64,000 bases of DNA from Hepsetus odoe. Lineage: Eukaryota > Chordata > Actinopteri > Characiformes > Hepsetidae. Below the pieces are notes generated by a model that saw only the letters and a program-made list of their open reading frames with translations, was not told where the DNA came from and did not search any database. Each line of letters opens with the position of its first letter. The first letter of the stretch is position 1. Position numbers and translations under genes: made by a program. The stretch lies in the NCBI GenBank assembly GCA_017165825.1, contig CM029369.1:20106555-20170554 (forward strand), written 5' to 3'. Below, piece after piece: positions 24,469 to 36,600 of this stretch.

Positions 24469-25282
24469 ACGGAATAATTCTTTTTTATTTTAAATGCATT
24501 TACAAAACACTCAAAAAATGTGTTTTGACTTGGCCATTTTGGAGAACTGCCCAGGGATTAATGAGAAAATCTGAAACAAAGGCTTTAAATACTATCCATG
24601 TGCACTACACACCTATGTTGATGAAAAGGGATATAAATGGAAAATCTCCAGTCCAAATCCTGTCCATGTTAAGATTGGTATTCGGCATTAAGGTCTGGAT
24701 CAGTAAAACTGCATTTTCTGTATTGGGACTATGGGAGGATGCTCGAATTACTTGTGGCTGAATACAAACTTCTACTGTAAATCTTTCCTAGAACAATAGA
24801 GAGTATAACTACAGCAAACACAGGGAAAACTTCCTACTAACATCAGTGAATTCAGGAGAAACACTTGAAAGCATTTCTAATAGCTTTAGGAAATAAAAAG
24901 TTGGTTTACATCTTGCACCAATTAGTTTCTGGTGATAGTTTTGACCTAAACAAAAGCTATTGCAAGGTGTAAACAGCCTCATATCACTACTAAAATGACT
25001 CTGATAATTGCAATTTATGATGTTAAACAGAAGTGCCAAAATGTGCCAAGTTAAAACAATTGTAATGTATTAAAAACAGGAAGTAAATTTACAACAGAAA
25101 ATAAAACACTGCATAGTAACCTGATGAACCACATGAACAAAGTCTAGAGTGTCACTTTTCCTTCCCTCAGACTGTTTATAATGAAAGAAATTTGATCAAG
25201 GATATCTCACAAATAATTATCAGTGACTGTTCTTTTGTGTCCTGTGGAAACAGATGAACACAGTACATTGCAGATCTTGATA

Positions 25283-26663
25283 AACAGTGTCCTCCAAATG
25301 GTTTGCAACAAAGGTGCATTTTTCCTAGATTTACCCCTCTGCACCTTAGTGCAGAATTGGAATCAAACAATTCAGATGTGAATAGTGCACATTCCAGACT
25401 TTAATTTAAAGTTATTTGCACAACTGCTTCCACCATTTGAGGTCTGGAGTTGGCATTGTTCAACATGAAGAGAAAAGCTGTCATTGAAAGGAAAGGAAGA
25501 TCTTCAAAAACAAGAATAAAACCATTAGAAATATCGGTCTTGATGGTCTTGATTGTCATTAAGAAGAAGGAATGCACTGGTGAGCTCTGTAATTGCAAAG
25601 GGACTGGTAAGATGATGAAGGACTCCACCCACTGATGACAGAAGAATCCTCACTATGGTAAAGAAAAATGGACATTTTCCTGTACTAGTGTTTTGGCAGG
25701 CAGATAGCATAGAAACAAGAATCTATGTAACATTGTGATGATGGTAATGATACATCTTGGGCATGTATGGCTGTCACAGGAACTGGCACACTTATCACAC
25801 TTAACTACTGACGGCAGCTGCATAGTATCTGATCAAGTTCCAGTAAACACCTTCAAACTCATGAAACAGTGCTTCATTCTGCAACAAGATAATGACCCCA
25901 AACATACTACAAAGGCAACAGGGGAATTTTTCAAAGTTAAAAGTGGAAAATTCTTCAATAGCCAAGCCAGTTATGTGGGCTAAACCCAATTGAGCCTGTC
26001 TTCCATTTACTTAAAAAGAAACTTAAAGGGACAAACAGTCAGAACATATAGGAATTAAAAGTGGCTGCAATAGTGACTTTACAGAGCATCACCAGAGAAA
26101 ATACTCAGCACCGGCTAATGTCTATGAATCACAGACTACAAGCAGTCATTGCATTGCAAGGGATATGCTACAAAGTACTAAACATGACTGCTTTAATAAA
26201 AACTACCATTACTCTGTCCCAAACATATGGTGCTCTGAAATAAGCGGGAATATGTATAAAAAGTGTTGCAATTTGGGGCAGCGGTGGCCTAGTGGTTAGG
26301 GCGTTAGCCCGAGGATCGGGGGTTCAAACCCCTTCCCAATAGGTTGCCCTGAGGTACCCTTGAGCAAGGTGCCATCCCCATCACTGCTCCCCGGGCGCTT
26401 TCAATAGCTGCCCACTGCTGCACAGTGTTTGAGTGTGCATGGGTTAAATGCAGAGGTCCAATTTCATTGTGGTTCACTGTGTGTTGTGCTGTGACCTCGC
26501 AATGACAAGGGTTGTCACTTTCACTTTAAATTTCTATATGGAATGTCTAGAATGTGCCATTTAATCACATCTGAATAGTTTGATTTGAACTGTTCACTGA
26601 GGAGCAGTGGGGTACATCAAGGAAAAACGTGTATTTGTCCCGAACATTATGGACGGCACAGTT
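25283..26663 (+). mobile_element. Degenerate mariner/Tc1-type DNA transposon with both ends
   Basis: The left end AACAGTGTCCTCCAAATGG (25283) is matched by the inverted right end, which reads AACTGTGCCGTCCATAATG from 26663 on the minus strand. Inner parts of the two ends also match in inverted orientation, including TTCAGATGTGA near 25370 and TCACATCTGAA near 26560, giving imperfect inverted repeats of about 110 bp. The element is flanked by TA dinucleotides at 25281-25282 and 26664-26665, as expected for TA target duplication. A transposase relic is readable on the plus strand at about 25890 (QQDNDPKHT, the block with the second catalytic Asp). Stops and frameshifts make it inactive. A SINE interrupts it at 26275-26525. 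Confidence 0.8.
26275..26525 (+). mobile_element. Full-length tRNA-derived SINE nested in the mariner copy
   Basis: This is the best copy of the SINE family in the window: head 'GGCAGCGGTGGCCTAGTGG', A box TGGCCTAGTGG, B box GGTTCAAACC, body 'TTGCCCTGAGGTACCC', 'TGCCCACTGCTGCACAGTG', and the tail 'AATGACAAGGGTTGTCAC'. It lies between the transposase relic and the right inverted repeat, so it inserted after the mariner. Confidence 0.9.
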
Positions 26664-27235
26664 TATGTGTGCATTTATATATATCTTCATATACACTTGT
26701 TTGCATAGATATCCTAGTTTTTATGTGCTGTAAGATTCGCCCTGTGTGTTAAGAATGTAACCGCTTTTTGGAAATGTTTGGGTTAGACACGTGGTGGGGA
26801 GGTCAACCAGACTAGGGTACACCATCTACCACTGAGTGCACCATCAAGGAATACAATAACATAAACTTTATGATTGCTGCACACTACAAACAATTTCTAA
26901 TAAATTAATGAAGTGCTAAACAATCACTCCTATCTCACTGAAGGTTGACTGCATGAATGAAGGTTGACTGCATAAATTTCATATGAAAGCAGTAAAAAGT
27001 GATACACAAATGTGGCTTAAACTAATTCTTTGGTGATGAAACAGTCATGATTCTTGGTTGTAAAGGACTGGGTGTGTACTTGTTGAATGGTTATTGTGGT
27101 TTATTTTCCCTTACCACATCCTCAAACACTTCAGCATTGCCAGCATGAAGCAGACACTGTAAAATAAGCTCTAGGTTTATCTTATCTTTAAGTAGCTGTC
27201 TAGTGCCATCAATAAGTAGATAAATGAAATAAGAA

Positions 27236-27345
27236 TTTCTCTTTGGAGTTCAAAGAGGAGTTTGGAGTTGTTTTGTTTCGCTGTAAATGATTTTTTGATG
27301 CGGATCCTAAACGTACATGCCACTTTTGTCCAGTTTGTTTATTAC
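27236..27345 (-). repeat. Interspersed repeat copy A (unnamed)
   Basis: It shares 'AAGAATTTCT.TTTGGAGTTCAAA' and 'GTTTC.CTGTAAATGA' with 28820-28905 in the same orientation. In both, the minus-strand frame is open across the match (SLNSKEKFL versus HLNSKKKFL), which suggests a decayed coding transposon, not identified. Confidence 0.4.
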
Positions 27346-28817
27346 TTAAAAAGATAAAACTGCTTGAGCTGTGTTTTAGTGTTGCACTGTACAAAATTGA
27401 GAATAAAATGCCTTGTACAAATTTCACTTTTTTTCTGGGCAGTGAATTTGAGAAGTTTGATATGACGCACTTCCTCTCTAGCAAGAGTTGAGACCTCATA
27501 ACAATTTGTTTCCTGACTCTAACTGTCATATAGCACACCAGCCTTTTGTAACACGTGGCTGACTGCATGCTCCTTTGAAGGTAAGCAGACTCTTATCACC
27601 ACTAACAAGAAGGCAACAGAATTTCTGAAAACATGTTTTTTTTTTCTCTGCATTTTAATAAAACATACATTTTTACATTTACATAAGCAATGGAACGACT
27701 ATATTTAGATTACATTTTTCAGTCACTTGTAAAAAATGATTTGTCTACTGTCAATATTGCTGGAAGTAGATATAAATAGACAGAGCTGCTGCTGAGTGGG
27801 TGTGATCTAATAAGTTCTACAAAACAAATTTCATGGAAAGTTACACTTTTTGTATTTTCATTCATTTGTGTGCAAAAAAGCTATTTTTGTGGCCCGGTCT
27901 TTTGCGTAACTCATTCCCTTTTTGGCTTTTTTTTTTTTTTGGCATATTTCCAGAGGATGAGAGATTCAGCTCACTCTCCCACAGCTAACATGCATCGTTT
28001 AAGTGCCAGGAAAGGGTTGATTAGTTTTATTTCAGTGCTGTCTCAGTTTTGCCCTTCTTCTGGAGACCTATGACACAACTGATTGAATTTATGTGGAAGT
28101 GATTCTCATAAGTGAAATGAAACATGCCTTCTCTGTTACCACACTCATGAGCATGGCACAGCAAGTCTTGACCAACAGTAATGCCCAGGTCACTGGTGTT
28201 TGTGCTGACAAACTGAGATCCTCTTCTGTGTATAAAACAAGTAAGAGTGCATTTTGTCCAGACATTTGAAGTTTGTAAGGTAAATAGCACAAACACCAGT
28301 GTTTATAATAGTAAGTTTTTAAATGATGATAATATTATATGTTTATACATCACAGGAAGAGGGACAATACCTTGTAACCACAGATTAGGTATACATGTTC
28401 AGTTAGCAGCAAATAATGAAACCTCAAGCCTTTCAAAAAAACTAACTGGTGCAAAAAAAATCAGTGCAGCAGAGATGATGTAGATGCATTAAAGCATTCA
28501 GTGCATCATTAAGCAGGCAATAAAGAGCAAATGTGGGTACACAAAAATGTTATCAATCACAAATGGTCAACATGAAAGCTTCTACTCAGCAAAGGAACGA
28601 AAAAAGCCAACATGATGATGAGATTCCGATAAGCTGAGATTTCTTCAGCATGTCTGCCTGCTGCAAAGTGTGGTTTGGCACAAACATTTGTGCAAAGTGA
28701 GAAACTCAACCAACACCCTTGCACATCCTGTTTCTTCTATTCTGTGCACTCTAACTTAAAGAAGGTTTAAAAACAGAGCTAAAGTACAAACGAGATTGCT
28801 TTTAGTCCCTCGTGCAC

Positions 28818-28905
28818 AGCAAGAATTTCTTTTTGGAGTTCAAATGTCTTGTTTCACTGTAAATGAACTCAAAATTTTTATGCAGATCATAAATGTACTC
28901 GTGCC
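28818..28905 (-). repeat. Interspersed repeat copy B (unnamed)
   Basis: The second copy of the segment at 27236-27345, shorter and lacking an internal block of about 15 bases. The two copies are 1.6 kb apart upstream of p2ry8. Confidence 0.4.
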
Positions 28906-29195
28906 CCACAGACCTGTTGAAGTAAAGCAAGAACTTGCAAAAATTAGCCTTATTCAATGAATTCTTTTTAAGAATAATTATTTTTAAAAATAAGTTCATT
29001 TGCTTAAAATCAACCACTGCCAAATATGACCCCAGAAAAAATTATGTTCATACAATACAAGCAGAGGCATAAAAATGTTTGCACTGTCACTCTTATAGAT
29101 GGTGCGGATGTTATTTTCACCTTGTACATCAAAAGCTGAGGTGAAACGCTTGGTGTTTCTTCTGTCTCTCTTACAGGTTGTTCAAGGAGACTACC

Positions 29196-30275
29196 ATGGC
29201 TCAGAATGTCTTTAATAACAACAGTGGTATGGACAATGTCACTCTGTCCATATTTCAAGCTGGCTGGGCTAGTGATCTCATCGCATCCGTCTATGTCATC
29301 ATAACCGTGGTCAACCTCTGTGGAAATGGCCTGTCCTTGTGGCTGCTGTTGTTTCGCACCTCCCCAAAGACTCCTTCGATCATCTTCATGATTAACCTTA
29401 CCATCACAGACCTCGCCTTGGGCCTAGTGCTTCCCTTCCAGATCATCTACCAAGTGCAAAGATACAACTGGACCCTGGGCAAAAGCATGTGCAACATACT
29501 GACTGTAGTCTTCTTTGCCAATATGTATTGCTCCATTTTGACTATGACTGCTATAAGTGTGGATCGTTACATGGGCATAGTGAAGGTAATGCGCTTCAGA
29601 CAGAGGGGGCAGAAGACCAAGTTTGCAATTTTTATTTGTGTCCTCATGTGGGCCATAGTCCTAGCGGTTCTCAGCCCAATGGAGACCACAGACCTGACAT
29701 TTGAGGTAAAGGAGCTCAATATCACCACCTGTTTTGACGTTTTGAAAAAGGACATGCTTCCATCAACAGCACACTGGGCTGCCTTCCTGTTTGCCATGTT
29801 CTTTGTGCTATTCCTCTGTCCTTTCATCATAACAGTGTACTGCTACATCAAAATCATCTGCACTCTGGTCAAAAGCTCAAAGGGCATCCAGAAAGTCCGT
29901 GCCGTGCGCCTGGCATTCATCGTCTTGTTTGTCTTTGTCGTCTGTTTTGCACCTAACAATGTGCTGCTCCTGGCACATTCTATCACCAAGCTTTTCTTTC
30001 ATAAATCACTCTACATGTACTACAAGCTGACACTTTCATTTAGCTGCATCAACAGCTGCCTAGATCCATTTATTTATTATTTTGCCTCAAAGGAGTTTCG
30101 GCGAAAGATGAGACAAATGTTGAGGTTGCAAAATCTCAGCACACTGGAAAATGAAATGACTGAAGCACGGAGAGACAGCTTGTTCTCAGGTCGTACTTTT
30201 TCTAATGGCAATGAAGATGATGGAAACCTAGAGAAGCCCATTAGTCCAGATAATGCCAGCACCACCTTGGCGTGA
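29196..30275 (+). CDS. p2ry8: P2Y receptor family member 8
   Basis: P2RY8 is a rhodopsin-type GPCR. In human it couples to Galpha13, responds to S-geranylgeranyl-glutathione and confines germinal-centre B cells. The 359-aa product has exactly the human length. I chose the ATG at 29196 because of its strong Kozak context (ACCATGG); the frame is open upstream only to a TTG beside the splice acceptor TCTTACAG at 29169-29176, so the 5'UTR is probably interrupted. Seven hydrophobic segments are visible. N-glycosylation sites NNS and NVT lie near the N-terminus. Other marks are the Cys pair in SMCNIL and ITTCFDV, the DRY motif (SVDRYMG) after TM3, FAPNN in TM6 and DPFIYY in TM7. SPKTPSIIFMINL and ILTMTAISV match the family closely. 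The C-tail is Ser/Thr-rich (ARRDSLFSGRTFS). Poly(A) signal AATAAA lies at about 30867. Confidence 0.93.
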   Translation: MAQNVFNNNSGMDNVTLSIFQAGWASDLIASVYVIITVVNLCGNGLSLWLLLFRTSPKTPSIIFMINLTITDLALGLVLPFQIIYQVQRYNWTLGKSMCNILTVVFFANMYCSILTMTAISVDRYMGIVKVMRFRQRGQKTKFAIFICVLMWAIVLAVLSPMETTDLTFEVKELNITTCFDVLKKDMLPSTAHWAAFLFAMFFVLFLCPFIITVYCYIKIICTLVKSSKGIQKVRAVRLAFIVLFVFVVCFAPNNVLLLAHSITKLFFHKSLYMYYKLTLSFSCINSCLDPFIYYFASKEFRRKMRQMLRLQNLSTLENEMTEARRDSLFSGRTFSNGNEDDGNLEKPISPDNASTTLA

Positions 30276-33044
30276 GTAATGGATGTCTTTTTGACTGTGA
30301 ATTTGCACGCTTTCTTCATGCAGCAAACAATGTTTTAATTTTTTTTTTACGGGTCAGCGCTGTTATGGGGAAGTCAGTCCATCCATGTGGTATTTCAAAA
30401 GAAATCCCATGATTCTGGTATTGCTATTTTTTTTTATCTCTTTGTAAACATCTGCAAGATTTTACATAAAATATTTAAACGTTTGGATTTTTTTTTCTTT
30501 TGGTGCTTATGTAGCAGGTAAATATTTATTTGGCATGACTATGTCCAAGATAAGGTACAATATTACGATAAAGTTCTCTTAAAGATACATTGTTAAATTT
30601 CTTTTGGGAACTATGTTTTCTTGTAAGACAATGTCCAGCATTAACCAAATGAATCCATTATTTGGTTGACATATACTTATAATCACAGAGTTGTATATAG
30701 TATCAATTAGCAAAGCATTCATGAGTATTGTGTTTTCTTATTGTCTTTGGGTTTTTTTTCTTTAGGCTTATCATTGTATGTTCTTGAGTGATTTGATGAA
30801 AATATCATGTGTGTGAATACACTGTATTCCAGTATCTTGGAAATCCCTGGCAATTCTGCTTATTCAAATAAATCGTCATTTTCCATAATGCGTCTTTTTC
30901 ATTGACCCAAACAACGCAAACAATGAGAACATTTAATTTGTCTTGTCTGTTTATCTGCACAGTTTTAAAACAACACATCTGGGCTTCCACCCTTAACGGA
31001 CCCGTTTTCCAAGCATGTCACTGTTCGGGCACGATCTGAATGTTTTTTTTTTTTATGTACCTAAAACCACTGTGCATTAATGATGGGATTGCTATCACCC
31101 AGTGATAGGAAATTGGCTTAGGAAAAAGGCTGTCAAGTAAGATCAACTTTGTAAAACATCAGACTTAAAAAAAGTAACATAAATAGAGGCCAAAAAAAAC
31201 AAAACGTGGCGCTGCATTATACTGCACACAGTACACTGTAACAACAACAGACACTGAGATAAAACGTGACATTACAAGTGTATGATTGAAATGATCATCA
31301 CTAAATCGTCTGCTAATGCTGACAGATGATTCAGAGATTTTTTACTACAACGCAGAAATCTCAATTTTGTGCGGTTGAGTCATTTCGTGCTTTATCCAAA
31401 GATTGATCAAAGAACAATATGTTTTTTATTGCACACAAGTATTACAGAAGAGTGTCTGATAGCATGAATCCAGATTAATCAGAATATTATATCTCAGCCT
31501 TGTAGTCTGACTGCCTGGAAAATAGATGACTATTTCAAACCCTTTGCCCTGCCACAGAAAGACTGGGCTGGTTGTGGACGCTGGTACATGTGTGGGTGAG
31601 TCTCTAAATCGAGGTCAAGTGCAGCGCAGAAGAAGGTGTAAAGCAGAGAGTGGGCTACCCGAAACAACTGACCGGGAAATAGGTTGCATTTGATTCAGTT
31701 AATGTTTTGCAAAACAATATGAAAATAAGACTTCATGCCATTTTTGGAAGGAAAAGAAATGCAGAAATAAAACTCTGGAAATGAATAACAAAATAACATT
31801 GAAAAGGAATTTTTCTAGACTTTGACACAATCTAGGGTATGAAGTAAAAACAACTAAATACAATATTTTTAAAAAGTCTTGTGCATGAGAGATGAGGTCT
31901 ACCCGAGAGTCGTGCGAATCTGCACTGTGTTTGTGAAATATTCTAAAAGCAGAACTATTTGCATGAATCCAGCATCACAATTCTTTTCATGCCATAAAAG
32001 TTTATTAATTCAATATGCTTTTGAATTTACTGTCATGCTCGTTAGTTCATTATTTTGTCGTCCAAGAGAAACACTGGATTTCTTTTTTATGGCAGGAATC
32101 AGTGGGTGCAATTCCAAAACACATTTCACCCTTTCCTTTGCATCGCAGCCGCTGAAACTACACACATCGCAGTATTACACAGTGTGGATAATGGTAAGAT
32201 ATCGGCAAAAATGGTGAAAATATTCCTTTTTTTGATGAAAATATTTTAAATCAATGTCTCGATTACAGATTCAGGCCCAGAAAGAATAAATCCACTCCAG
32301 GATTTTGATCCAACTAAACGGAAACATCTATTGGTGGCTTGAGATCGTCCTAGAAACCAGCTGGATCAAAATCCCGGACTGGATTCAGTAATCTCTGGAC
32401 CGGAATGTTCCACCGCTGCACAGGAACCAAACAACTTTAATAAGAGTTTAATACAAAGACGCTCAGGGATGTGGTGCTTTTTATAACAGAGGGTTTAAAA
32501 ACCTGATATTGTCTGAAGCCTGTGATAATGTTAGACAAACAAACAGGCAGGACACAAAATAAGCAGGTTATGATTTTATACGTGAGTCGGTATTTATTAT
32601 CAATAACCGAGTCCTCATTTTAATGAATGAATTACATCTTGAATTCTGCATTTCTTCAAGTGATAGGAAACGTTACTGCCTCTCTGTTCATCGGCTTGAG
32701 AAACTCGCCTTTTCTTCAGATAAAGGACAGAGTGATCTTCCACATGAAGAACTGAATAAGAATGGACTCGAACCGGTAAACGCTACTGTAGCCCGGAAAG
32801 ATGTCTTCAAACTTTTGGATACAATGCGTCAGTGGACTTGGTGCTCGAGCTCATTTACTGAAAAAATCGTACTGGAAAAAAAACGTTGACGTAAACGAGT
32901 CTATAGTACAGTTACACTAACCTGCTGAAGCACCATGAAGTGTGTTTTAAGGCTGCTTTTACGCCAATCCCCATCTTCTTCTTTAATCGGAGTTGACTGT
33001 TAAACACCGAGGAACGTTTGGTACTGCGGAACGGGCGCTCTCGG
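30276..33044. other. p2ry8 3'UTR and p2ry8-asmtl intergenic DNA
   Basis: The p2ry8 3'UTR probably ends after the AATAAA at about 30867-30872. The rest is AT-rich with no gene recognised. It contains a foldback element at 32268-32407 and several unsupported short ORFs. GC content rises after 32900 towards the asmtl promoter. Confidence 0.5.
32268..32407. mobile_element. Foldback MITE-like palindrome
   Basis: The left half (ATTCAGGCCCAGA ... CCAGGATTTTGATCCA) is repeated in inverted orientation in the right half (TGGATCAAAATCCCGG ... TCTGGACCGGAAT). Matching extends over about 50 bp on each arm at roughly three quarters identity, with a central loop of about 40 bp. The structure is a non-autonomous foldback DNA element; no family was assigned. 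Confidence 0.6.
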
Positions 33045-33056
33045 TGCGCATGCGCA
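33045..33056. promoter_or_regulatory. NRF1-type site in the asmtl promoter
   Basis: TGCGCATGCGCA is a perfect palindromic match to the NRF1 consensus, in a CpG-rich patch 570 bp upstream of the asmtl ATG. A donor-like AACACAG/GTAAAC at about 33129 suggests a 5' non-coding exon between this site and the coding exon. Confidence 0.55.
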
Positions 33057-33623
33057 CAGTAACCTCACGCGGATCTCTGCGACTGAAGTCTGCCGAAAGT
33101 AAACATCCATACTGCAACGAAAACACAGGTAAACATGACAATTATCAAACTCAGAAGGCATGATGGCAGTATTAACGCTGCAAATGATTACTGGAGACTA
33201 TTAAATCGAAAACTGGGCTAAAACCGCCCCTCATGGAGGACTGTGCTCGAGCAGGGACCCTGCGCGCGCACTGTGGCATCACTTTGAGCGAGAAGGTTCA
33301 CTGTGAAGTGCATGAACACTCGCAGAGTCACTGTTGACTTGGACCTCGACCGTCCCTCAGGGTCCAATGGTTGTTGTCAGAGGGTTGGTGTGCTGCTCTG
33401 GGTAAAGGGGGGGAGCTGGTGCACACACAGCGCTGTCAGTGACACAAGCTCCTCACAGTCCAGCTCCTCTTACTGATGACCCATCACAGAGATCTGGGCT
33501 ACACTGAGGAGAAGACCAGGGTTCCTTTGCTTCCTGCCAGCCTTGTCTCTACCTCTGTGTAAGTGTTAACCTCTGACTCTGACCGATTCAGGGCAGGACT
33601 CCTCAGACCACCATCACCGAAAC

Positions 33624-36600
33624 ATGGTTTTGAATCCAGTCATTTCCAAGCTGAGTGGTAAACTCGTCGTACTGGCCAGTGCATCTCCAAGGCGGCTGGA
33701 GATTTTGACCAATATAGTAAGTAGCAAAAATTGTCACACTCTACTCGACAAAGCAGGGTTTCTCTCAAGCAGCTGGAAAGCCTAAGACCAAAGTTGAGGA
33801 CTGTGTTCCTGGGATTTCCTGCAGCTTGTTTCTTAATGCACTAATATGGCTTTGGGCTTCAGTAATCTCGCTAAACTGAGAAATCCTGCTTAGTAACCAG
33901 AATAATCAAAAACCTGCATGGCAGTACATCGACAAAAATGACAATAGTGCTTTGTCTTGCAATGCAGGGCTTACGATTTGAAGTGGTGCCTTCGTGGTTC
34001 AAGGAAACATTGGATAAAGCCTTGTTTAAAACGCCTTATGAATATGCAGTGGAGACGGCAAAGCAAAAGGCTCTGGAGGTCGCTCGGCGAATGCCCTTTG
34101 TAAGTCTGATATTTCTGCTGTTCTGCTAATACTGTAGTCCCAGTTCTTACCTTTAATGCCGTGTCAAAAATGTCATAAGTGTATGTTTAACTTTTTATGT
34201 GCTCAGAAACACCTGAAAACTCCAGACATCGTGATTGGAGCAGACACTGTTGTGGTGAGTGAATCCTTCTCGTTAAGTGAGACAACGATCGATGATACGT
34301 TTAAATCCACGTACTGAGGCTTATACTTTAGTAACTACTATGAATTATTCAGTGTTTACAACAAATTTTGCTTTTGGTTATGAGGCTAGAAAAGGTTTTA
34401 AAAAGGAGTTTATCTTTTTCTTTTCTCTCCAGACAGTGGATGACATGATACTAGAAAAGCCTGTCGATAAGCAGGATGCTTACAGAATGCTCTCCAGGTT
34501 TTTTTACTGCTCTTTTAAAATGAACATGCTGTATACGTGAGAATATGCTTTATAAATGTAATGGTATTTATAGTGTGAATGACTAAGTTTTTTGTTTTTT
34601 TGTATATCTTGTATAAAAGTATATCTAATGTACTTTTAGACTGAGTGGTAAAGAACACAGTGTATACACTGGAGTGGTGATAGTCCTCTGCCATGAAAGA
34701 GAGGGTGAGTTTAGTAAAAATCAAAATGCTTCATGCTTTGAGGGAAGAACAAATCTATTTTAATTGTATTTTTGTCTCCTACTTTCAGGTGGAGGTATAG
34801 ATTATAAAGTGATAGACTTTTATGAGGAAACTAAGGTAAAGTTTGCCGAACTGTCAGAGGAGATGCTCTGGGAATACATCAATAGTGGAGAGCCCATGTA
34901 AGTGCATTTTGTGTTTGTCTGCTCTTCTCGCTGTAAATTATTATCAAGTCTTGCTCCTCAACAGTGACACTTGATTGGATTCAACTAATTATTGTTTTGG
35001 TTTCATTTTATGGACATTTAATATTCTGTTATAATGTTATTGGTGCTGGGTGTCAGGTTATTATGTTTAAATGTCATGAAATGCTGTTACAAATTACACC
35101 TGGGGAATTAAATTGTTATTGCAGAAATACTATTTTATGCCTGTTCTGTCTTTGGCATATAGAATAAATGTAATGAAAGAAGTAAAAATAAATGTTTTGC
35201 TGTGACAGGCTGCATAGTGCCTAAAGTTACAATGTGCCTAGATAAAGGGGTCCAACCTTTCAGCCTTCATCAGTGTACAAATCACTTGAATTATTTATCA
35301 GCAGTGCTACAAAGTGTAGCCCTTTGGTAACAAAATATAAAGAAATAAGGGGTGGCTCAAGACTGGTGTGCATGACTGTAACTGCGTTATGCCTTTGCTT
35401 CTATACCTGTTATACAAACTGTGTGGAAAAAAAAACCAAACAGCAATCCCATGCTTATCTGCAATCCTATTTTCGGCTGAATTAAAACCATAAATTCTTT
35501 GACGTTTTCTAGGTATTTTTTCCTATGGAAGGTTAAATAAATACAAAAGTAATTGCAGATTCTTGTATTTTATTCCTGACAGGGACAAGGCTGGTGGCTA
35601 TGGGATCCAGGCTTTGGGTGGCATGCTAGTGGAATATGTGAAAGGAGATTTTCTTAATGTGGTGGGCTTCCCTCTCAATCACTTTTGCAAACAGCTGGGG
35701 ATGATTTACAACAGCCCACCTGAGAGCCCAGCACACAAAATGAAGCGGAAGGACACTACCGGTGCAGAAGAGCCCACGGCCCATGCTGACAGCCTGTCCA
35801 AGTGGGCTCAGAACGGGGAGACCAAACACAGAGGTGTTCCCAACTTCGGCAGCTCAGACCGTGTCCCCACTCAAGACCAGAAAGTGGCGGGGCCTGACTC
35901 TGCGAAATCCAATGACGAGGGTTTCCCCCAGAACATTGTGGATCTACTAGATGGATTCAAAGCCTCAAAGGTGCAGATTCTATTGATACGTGTCATTTAT
36001 TTAGTAACATCTCAGGATGAAGTTTTTTATAATATAAAGGTAGCATGCAAAAATTGATACATGATATAATAAGTATATCCCCTAATCCTCTGTGGGTGCA
36101 ATGACAGCTGCTACTTTGAAAAGGCTTTAAAATATATAATGAACCTTTGCTGTGAGAATTAGTTAAATAAAGTTACATAAAAGCACCAGTGAGGACAGGT
36201 ACTGATTGAGTCTGGCTGAACAGCACTTCAACTCATCCCTGACACATGGCCTACGTTGTGAAACGCATTCACAGAATCATCCCAAAACATTGATTGCTAA
36301 TTACAGTTTGGAGAATTGTCCATTTTTATACTGTGAATGAATGAGTCTGTAAATGGGCTCACCAGTTACATGGTTATATGATGTTCACATCTTAAAAATA
36401 TGATTCCCCTGATGTGCAGTCAAATAATGTGAAGCTATACAGCCTCTTACAAGGCATTAGGTTCTGGCCACTGGGCTATTCATTTTCTTTTGGAGTATAT
36501 AGCAGTCTGAATGCATTTTAATACACTACAGCAATAGTTGCACCTAAAGTACACTATATTGATACCTGACCTTCACACTTTTAAGTCATGGCATAAATGA

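Larger units (their letters stand above)
22846..29176. other. Repeat-rich interval between upf3a and p2ry8
   Basis: Holds two SINEs, two Tc1/mariner relics and a duplicated 90-120 bp segment (27236 and 28823), each listed separately. No conserved gene was seen. A strong donor-like site, TTTGAAG/GTAAGC at 27574-27586, could end a 5' non-coding exon of p2ry8, whose coding exon has an upstream acceptor; this is speculative. The remaining stretches (22850-23870, 24560-25280, 26670-27200, 27600-28800) show nothing that I can name. Confidence 0.5.

Noticed and set aside
26275..26340. tRNA gene from A and B boxes
   Set aside because: The A/B boxes belong to the tRNA-derived head of a SINE; the sequence continues into the SINE body and cannot form a full cloverleaf with an acceptor stem.
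27209..27568. 119-aa minus-strand frame as a gene
   Set aside because: No domain or splice support, and part of it is an interspersed repeat also present at 28.8 kb.
29178..29195. Start of p2ry8 at 29178
   Set aside because: That codon is TTG and lies one base after the splice acceptor; ATG at 29196 has an optimal context and gives the human length.
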